Assembly (NCBI GenBank): GCA_015229095.1
Contig: JADGCE010000022.1
Location: 14,727 to 25,408 of the forward strand
DNA: 10,682 bases
Direction of reading: 5' to 3'
Source of the DNA: Magnetococcales bacterium
Lineage (GTDB): Bacteria > Pseudomonadota > Magnetococcia > Magnetococcales > Magnetaquicoccaceae
Shown here in pieces: positions 6,980 to 10,682 of this stretch. Within the stretch, counting starts at the first letter, position 1. Each line of letters starts with the position of its first letter. The translations under genes and the position numbers were made by a program. Under the pieces are notes generated by a model. It was not told where the DNA came from. It searched no databases and saw only the letters and a list, made by a program, of their open reading frames with translations.

Positions 6980-7008
6980 TTGACAGGAAGGAGCCGCCGG
7001 CTTCTAAA
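6980..7008 (+). promoter_or_regulatory. Candidate promoter upstream of the AsmA gene
   Basis: A perfect TTGACA (6980-6985) is followed after 17 nt by TCTAAA (7003-7008, 4 of 6). The spacer contains the symmetric element AGCCG-C-CGGCT (6992-7002), extendable to a 7-bp stem at 6989-7005, which could be an operator. A second, weaker pair is TTGCAC (7015-7020) with TACCAT (7038-7043), also 17 nt apart. No terminator follows trpA, so some read-through is possible. Confidence 0.5.
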
Positions 7009-7058
7009 AAACACTTGCACCCGAGGAAGAGGTTGTGTACCATGACGGACATAAAAGG

Positions 7059-7080
7059 TTGAAATACTTTCAAAATTTTG
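7059..7080. promoter_or_regulatory. Overlapping AT-rich palindromes before the AsmA gene
   Basis: TTGAAA-TAC-TTTCAA is a perfect inverted repeat (7059-7073) and overlaps the perfect palindrome CAAAATTTTG (7071-7080). They lie 31-52 nt before the ATG in an AT-rich pocket of otherwise GC-rich DNA. This looks like a regulator binding site or a leader hairpin; the regulator is unknown. Confidence 0.4.
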
Positions 7081-7110
7081 TTAATGCATCCAGGCAGACA
7101 CTCCCTTTGA

Positions 7111-9273
7111 ATGAGTAAGCCGCTAAAATATATTCTGTTTTTGTTTCTGTTGCCGGTGTTTGCTGCCGTTGCGATTGTGGGTGGGTTGCTCGTTCTGCTG
7201 GACCCCAACGCCTATAAACCTGAAATCGCCCAATGGGTCGAAGCGCAAACCGGTCGGCACCTGACCATTCGGGAAGATTTTTCCCTCTCGCTGTTCCCCT
7301 GGGTGGGTGTGCGGTTGGGTGCCGTTGAGCTGGGCAATGCCCCTGGCTTTTCTCCGGAGGCCTTCGCCAGGATTGCCTCCGCCCACGTCCGGATCAAGAT
7401 GATGCCCCTGCTGCAGCGTCGCCTGGAGGTGGATACGATCACCCTTCAGGGGGTGCAGGTCAACCTGGAAAAAAACAGCCAGGGGCGCACAAACTGGTCG
7501 GGTTGGCCCCCCTCTCCCTCGCAAGGTTCTCCCTCTGCTCCCAGGGCGGGCGTGTCGTCGCCTCCCCCGGTCAAGGAGTCTGCCCCCTGGATGACGGCCA
7601 CGCTCCTGGAGGGTGTCCGGGTGGTGGATGCGCAGGTTGTCTGGCGGGATGCTACAAAAAACTACGCCCGTACCGTGCGCGTCCATGAACTGACCCTGGG
7701 CTCGCTGCGGGAAAATCAGCCTGTACCATTGGAGTTGCGTCTGCAAGACGATCATGGGCACACACTCCATCTGCAGACCCAGGTGATCGTCCGTCTGGCC
7801 GACTCTGCACTGCACATGCCGGAAGCCCGTTTTGCTTTCCGTGTTCCGGGCAATGCCGCCCCCCTGGACCTGGAGGTTACGACGCACCTGCTGTTGGATT
7901 GGCAGCAGGAGCGACTGCAACTGGACTCTCTGCAGTTGTCCGGGGCAGGGCTGCGTTTGCGGGGCCAATGCGAGCTTCGCTCTCTGTTTTCGGCCCCCCA
8001 GGCAACAGGAACGGTTACGGTCGACCCCTTTTCTTTGCGCGAAACGTCGCAACAATGGGGGATGGCGCTCCCGGCCAGTCGGGATCCCGGCACATGGACG
8101 CACCTGGCGGGCACCGTCGCTTTCGCCATTCAAGGGGATACCCTGACCCTGGATCCTCTCCAGGTCCGGGTGGATGAGAGTCGGGTGAATGGTCAGCTCT
8201 CCGTTGCGCATTTTATGACCCGACCCGTGTTGCGTTGGGATCTGGCGTTGGACCATCTGGACCTGGATCGTTACCGTTCAGAGGCTGCCCGTCGCCCCCC
8301 TGCCCTCTCTGCGGTCGACGCCTCTTCCGACGGGCAAGCCTCTCCTGCCGCTCCCCCAGCCAAAACGGGACCATGGGAGGGATGGCGTGCGTGGGATATG
8401 CAGGGTCACCTGCGGGTCGGGCAGTTGCGGGGAGCCGGCCTGCTCTTGCAGGAGGTGGATCTGCCACTGCAGGGTGCGGAAGGTGTGGTGCGGCTCACAC
8501 CGGTGCGGGCGCACCTGTACCAGGGCAGTCTGAATATGGATCTGCAGCTGGATGGGCAGGCTGCGGTGCCACACGCCCGGTGGGATATGCGTTGGTCTGA
8601 CGTACAACTGGGGGATTTTCTCAAGGATCTGCGCGGAGATGCCCCGGTGAGCGGATGGACGACGGGGGAGTTGTCCGTGCGCACAACAGGGGATACGGTC
8701 GATCTGGGCAAAAAAAATCTGCAAGGATCGGCCCGTTGGCGCCTGCGGGATGGGGTGATCCAGGGCTTGGATCTGCCCCGATTGCTGGAGGATGCCGAGG
8801 CCCTGGTACAAGGGGAGTCGACGGCACTCTCCCTGAAGGAGGGGGAGACCCCCTTCGGCAGCCTGGATGGTTCGGTCACCATCCGCGATGGCGTGCTGGA
8901 CAATCGGGATCTGCTGTTGCGCTCTCCGATGCTGCAGGCACGGGGTGCGGGTACGCTCGCTCTGCCCACCGAAAGGGTGGACTATCGTCTTCGCCTTGCC
9001 GTGGCGGAGACGTGGCAAGGAAAGGGGGGCAGGACCCTCCGCACATTGGCAGAGATGACTCTGCCCGTGCAGGTGACAGGAACTCTGTCACAACCCTCCT
9101 GGACATTGGATGTACACGCCTTTCTGGAGCAGGAGGTGGGCCGCAAGGCCAAAGAAAAACTGGCAACAAAGGTACAAGAAAAGGCGATGAATGTGCTGAA
9201 AAAGCAGGGGCTGGAAAAACTCCTGCCCGCAGATGCAGGTCGGCGCCTTTTGGATGCGTTGCCTGTTCGATAG
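7111..9273 (+). CDS. AsmA family protein
   Basis: This is a 720-residue protein with one N-terminal membrane anchor (about residues 8-30, ending before LLDPNAY) and a large periplasmic body. The N-terminal AsmA signature is clear: DPNAYKPEIAQWVEAQTGR, then FPWVGVRLGAVELGNAPGF, HVRIKMMPLLQRRLEVDTI and LQGVQVNLEKNSQGRTNW. The C-terminal part has the repetitive beta-rich pattern of the family, including GVIQGLDLPRLLEDAEALVQG and ARGAGTLALPTERVDYRL, and it ends in a lysine-rich amphipathic helix (about 672-708). AsmA-like proteins are bridge-type lipid-transfer or outer-membrane homeostasis proteins; the exact role here cannot be told. Two Pro/Ser/Ala-rich linkers (132-160 and 394-422) split the body into three parts. 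An in-frame TGA directly precedes ATG 7111, fixing the start limit; its ribosome-binding site is weak. Confidence 0.9.
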   Translation: MSKPLKYILFLFLLPVFAAVAIVGGLLVLLDPNAYKPEIAQWVEAQTGRHLTIREDFSLSLFPWVGVRLGAVELGNAPGFSPEAFARIASAHVRIKMMPLLQRRLEVDTITLQGVQVNLEKNSQGRTNWSGWPPSPSQGSPSAPRAGVSSPPPVKESAPWMTATLLEGVRVVDAQVVWRDATKNYARTVRVHELTLGSLRENQPVPLELRLQDDHGHTLHLQTQVIVRLADSALHMPEARFAFRVPGNAAPLDLEVTTHLLLDWQQERLQLDSLQLSGAGLRLRGQCELRSLFSAPQATGTVTVDPFSLRETSQQWGMALPASRDPGTWTHLAGTVAFAIQGDTLTLDPLQVRVDESRVNGQLSVAHFMTRPVLRWDLALDHLDLDRYRSEAARRPPALSAVDASSDGQASPAAPPAKTGPWEGWRAWDMQGHLRVGQLRGAGLLLQEVDLPLQGAEGVVRLTPVRAHLYQGSLNMDLQLDGQAAVPHARWDMRWSDVQLGDFLKDLRGDAPVSGWTTGELSVRTTGDTVDLGKKNLQGSARWRLRDGVIQGLDLPRLLEDAEALVQGESTALSLKEGETPFGSLDGSVTIRDGVLDNRDLLLRSPMLQARGAGTLALPTERVDYRLRLAVAETWQGKGGRTLRTLAEMTLPVQVTGTLSQPSWTLDVHAFLEQEVGRKAKEKLATKVQEKAMNVLKKQGLEKLLPADAGRRLLDALPVR

Positions 9274-9309
9274 GCTTGTCTGTGGCGTGATGCGCCGCTC
9301 AGATGACGA

Positions 9310-9357
9310 CAGGGAGAAGAGAAACCGTACAGGCCCGTGCGGTGCCGCCTCTCCCTG
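9310..9357 (+). other. Two-tier hairpin downstream of the AsmA gene
   Basis: CAGGGAGA (9310-9317) pairs perfectly with TCTCCCTG (9350-9357). Inside it, ACCGTAC (9324-9330) pairs with GTGCGGT (9337-9343) around the loop AGGCCC; a symmetric 6 x 6 internal loop separates the two stems. No T tract follows, so it is not a classical terminator. It may be a processed 3' end of the AsmA mRNA, a Rho-related structure, or unrelated DNA symmetry. Confidence 0.4.
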
Positions 9358-9370
9358 CAGGTCGGTGCGG

Positions 9371-9400
9371 TTGCTCGGGCCCATGGGCATCTGCTATGTT
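9371..9400 (+). promoter_or_regulatory. Candidate extended -10 promoter for the OmpA-family gene
   Basis: TTGCTC (9371-9376) and TATGTT (9395-9400) are 18 nt apart, and TGC directly before the -10 gives the extended TGnTATGTT form. The start would be near 9407, about 30 nt before the ATG. The spacer holds the perfect palindrome GCCCATGGGC (9379-9388), a possible operator. Confidence 0.5.
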
Positions 9401-9435
9401 TCACTTAAACCCGTCAAAAAAGGAATGAAGACACA

Positions 9436-10236
9436 ATGAAAAATCTGAAAATGACTCTGTTGGCTGCCGCTGCGTTGCTGTTTGCATCGGCTCCTCTGCA
9501 GGCCGCCGCTCCCGGGCAGTGGAGCAGCTCCGGGTTCACCCAGTGGCATCCGCAGGATGGCAAGCGGGTTCTGGGTTCTGCCGGAACCCAGTGCTTTTTC
9601 TGCCAGGCGGATTCTGCGGCACCGCCGCCCGCCAAGGAGGCCGCCGCTCCGGCCGCTCCCCGTGCGCCGGGCGATGCGGATGGTGATGGGGTTCTGGATC
9701 CGGATGACAAGTGCCCGGATACCCCCAAGGGTGCTCCTGTCAACAAGCAGGGCTGCTGGATTGTCAAAAACCTGAACTTCCGCACCAACAGTGCCAAGAT
9801 TGAACCGAAGGATGAAGGCACCGTGAAAGAGGCGGCTGGTATCCTGCAAAAGAATCCTGGCCTGAGGGTGGAGATTCAGGGCCACACCGACAGCGTCGGT
9901 TCCAATGCCTACAACAAAGTGCTCTCCAACAAGCGGGCCCACTCGGTCATGGCCAGCCTGGTCAAGCAGGGCGTTGAGAAAAAGCGTCTCACCGCACGGG
10001 GTTATGGCGAAGAGAAGCCGGTGTCCAGCAATGCCACGGCAGAAGGACGCGCCGAGAACCGTCGCGTGGAGTTGCACGTTCTCCCAGAAAAAGCCAAGGT
10101 AGCGGCCCCGGCCAAGAAGAAATCTGCGGCCAAGAAGAAGAAAGCAGCTCCGGTCAAGAAAGAAGCCGTCAAAAAGGCTCCTGCCAAGAAAGCGGCTGCC
10201 CAGCAGGGAGCCGCCAAGCCCGCTCCTCAGAAATAA
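9436..10236 (+). CDS. OmpA family protein with TSP3-like motif and Lys/Ala-rich tail
   Basis: This is a 266-residue secreted protein. Residues 1-24 form a signal peptide (KNLK, hydrophobic LLAAAALLF, probable cleavage after LQA or LQAA). Residues 25-60 are a short mature segment with a C53-F-F-C56 pair, followed by a Pro/Ala linker. Residues 80-108 are a thrombospondin-type-3-like calcium motif (DADGDGVLDPDDKCPDTP... GCW, with C93 and C107). Residues 109-217 are an OmpA C-terminal domain; NFRTNSAKI, GHTDSVGSNAYN and NRRVEL are present, with D152 and R167 in the positions that hold the diaminopimelate of peptidoglycan. From about 219 the tail is almost all Lys, Ala and Pro (17 Lys in 48 residues), unusual after an OmpA domain. 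No beta-barrel is present. It probably anchors to peptidoglycan in the periplasm. The ribosome-binding site is AAAGGA 11 nt upstream of the ATG. Confidence 0.93.
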   Translation: MKNLKMTLLAAAALLFASAPLQAAAPGQWSSSGFTQWHPQDGKRVLGSAGTQCFFCQADSAAPPPAKEAAAPAAPRAPGDADGDGVLDPDDKCPDTPKGAPVNKQGCWIVKNLNFRTNSAKIEPKDEGTVKEAAGILQKNPGLRVEIQGHTDSVGSNAYNKVLSNKRAHSVMASLVKQGVEKKRLTARGYGEEKPVSSNATAEGRAENRRVELHVLPEKAKVAAPAKKKSAAKKKKAAPVKKEAVKKAPAKKAAAQQGAAKPAPQK

Positions 10237-10256
10237 GGAGAGGGAACCGCTGTTTT

Positions 10257-10297
10257 GCAGCGTACCGGTTGGGGGGCTTTCCCAACCGGTACGCTGC
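10257..10297 (+). other. Perfect 17-bp hairpin after the OmpA-family gene
   Basis: GCAGCGTACCGGTTGGG (10257-10273) pairs perfectly with its complement at 10281-10297 around a 7-nt loop, GGGCTTT. It starts 20 nt after the stop codon. TTTT precedes rather than follows it, and only a weak CCTTTT appears 12 nt later, so by itself it is a poor terminator. It may protect the mRNA 3' end, or be a dispersed repeat. Confidence 0.75.
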
Positions 10298-10311
10298 TGC
10301 CACACCCTTTT

Positions 10312-10349
10312 GCCGTGCCCATTGTTCCCATGGGCACGGCTTTTTTTTT
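10312..10349 (+). terminator. Rho-independent terminator
   Basis: GCCGTGCCCA (10312-10321) pairs perfectly with TGGGCACGGC (10331-10340) around a 9-nt loop and is followed at once by nine T residues (10341-10349). It ends plus-strand transcription from the OmpA-family gene, 14 nt after the preceding hairpin. Confidence 0.93.
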
Positions 10350-10609
10350 GGCAACCCCTCCCCCCGCGTCTGCGGCCCAGACAACGCCTGACTCCCCTCC
10401 TCCGCACCACCCGTTGCCGTCACCCGAATGGCAGGGCCCTTCTGTCCCGCCCATGACATCGGAATCTGGTGGCTTTTCACCCACCAACGCGATACACTGG
10501 CCGTGCGTTCCCAGTGTTCGCCTCGGTTGAAGGATCGGGCATGGGGCCTGGATGCCATGCCTGCGCGGGCACCCGCAACGTTGTCAACGGCACCGATGGT
10601 CATGGAACC
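10350..10609. other. Non-coding region between terminator and right-edge gene
   Basis: I see no convincing gene in these 260 bases. The first half is pyrimidine-rich on the plus strand; open frames on both strands here have compositions dominated by Pro, Arg and Gly and no recognisable motif. Near the right end are GGCATGG/CCATGCC (10538-10544 with 10555-10561), the near-perfect palindrome CGTTG-T-CAACG (10579-10589) and ATGGT/ACCAT (10596-10600 with 10607-10611). No good promoter pair was found. Confidence 0.5.
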
Positions 10610-10682
10610 ATGGAAGAGGAACTGGATAAAAACCGATCCCAGTATGATACCACGCTCAAGGATCTGTTCGGGCAACCGCCTC
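10610..10682 (+). CDS. Probable N-terminus of a protein, possibly Rpn/DUF4351-like (runs off right edge)
   Basis: From ATG 10610 the frame reads MEEELDKNRS then YDTTLKDLF and GQPP, and is still open at the edge (24 codons). The charged start followed by a YDTTLKDLF-type motif resembles the N-terminus of Rpn/transposase_31-like or DUF4351 proteins, a group related to PD-(D/E)XK nucleases; this is from memory and rests on very few residues. The same frame is open to ATG 10541, but the extra residues (GPGCHACAGT...) look non-coding. No clear Shine-Dalgarno precedes either start. A competing frame from 10596 exists and looks less protein-like. Confidence 0.35.
   Translation, partial: MEEELDKNRSQYDTTLKDLFGQPP

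Noticed and set aside
10169..10675. 168-codon minus-strand frame across the right-hand intergenic region
   Set aside because: It runs through the two hairpins and the terminator, starts without a ribosome-binding site and has no recognisable motif.

Overview
The window is a compact, GC-rich stretch of a bacterial chromosome. Its homologues point to a Gram-negative proteobacterium: an AsmA-family envelope protein, an OmpA-type peptidoglycan-binding protein with a signal peptide, and proteobacterial-type GreA, RlmE and GuaBA. A more exact placement (for example Magnetococcales or another deep alphaproteobacterial branch) is only an impression and cannot be proven from this sequence. There are no rRNA or tRNA genes, CRISPR arrays, insertion sequences or prophage genes. 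This is mainly housekeeping DNA, with several sequence-level oddities inside the genes and in the intergenic regions.

Layout. On the minus strand at the left edge lies the first 104 codons of a response-regulator receiver domain (1-314). It is divergent from a plus-strand run of six tightly packed genes: greA (551-1027), rlmE (1041-1700), guaB (1730-3190), guaA (3207-4793, GTG start), trpB (4859-6142) and trpA (6139-6966). Gaps are 13, 29, 16 and 65 nt, and trpB-trpA overlap by ATGA. The six genes could be one transcript that combines transcription-elongation rescue, 23S rRNA methylation, guanine-nucleotide synthesis and the last two steps of tryptophan synthesis. After a 144-nt gap rich in promoter-like and palindromic elements comes a 720-residue AsmA-family inner-membrane-anchored protein (7111-9273). 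After a 162-nt gap with a two-tier hairpin and an extended -10 promoter comes an OmpA-family protein (9436-10236) with a lysine/alanine-rich tail. Its transcript ends at a 17-bp hairpin followed by a textbook Rho-independent terminator (10312-10349). The last 330 bases are mostly non-coding, with a probable N-terminus of another protein running off the right edge.

Most notable points. GuaA carries two histidines (H60, H90) at otherwise conserved positions of its glutamine-amidotransferase site. TrpB has an insertion of about 12 residues after the conserved D304 and has lost the usual GP-x-H motif there. TrpA departs from the canonical catalytic loop (Q60 for Gly, E65 for Asp). The OmpA protein combines a CFFC motif, a DxDxDG calcium-type repeat and a histone-H1-like basic tail. 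I found no clear new defence or mobile system. The candidates above are the most unusual signals present.
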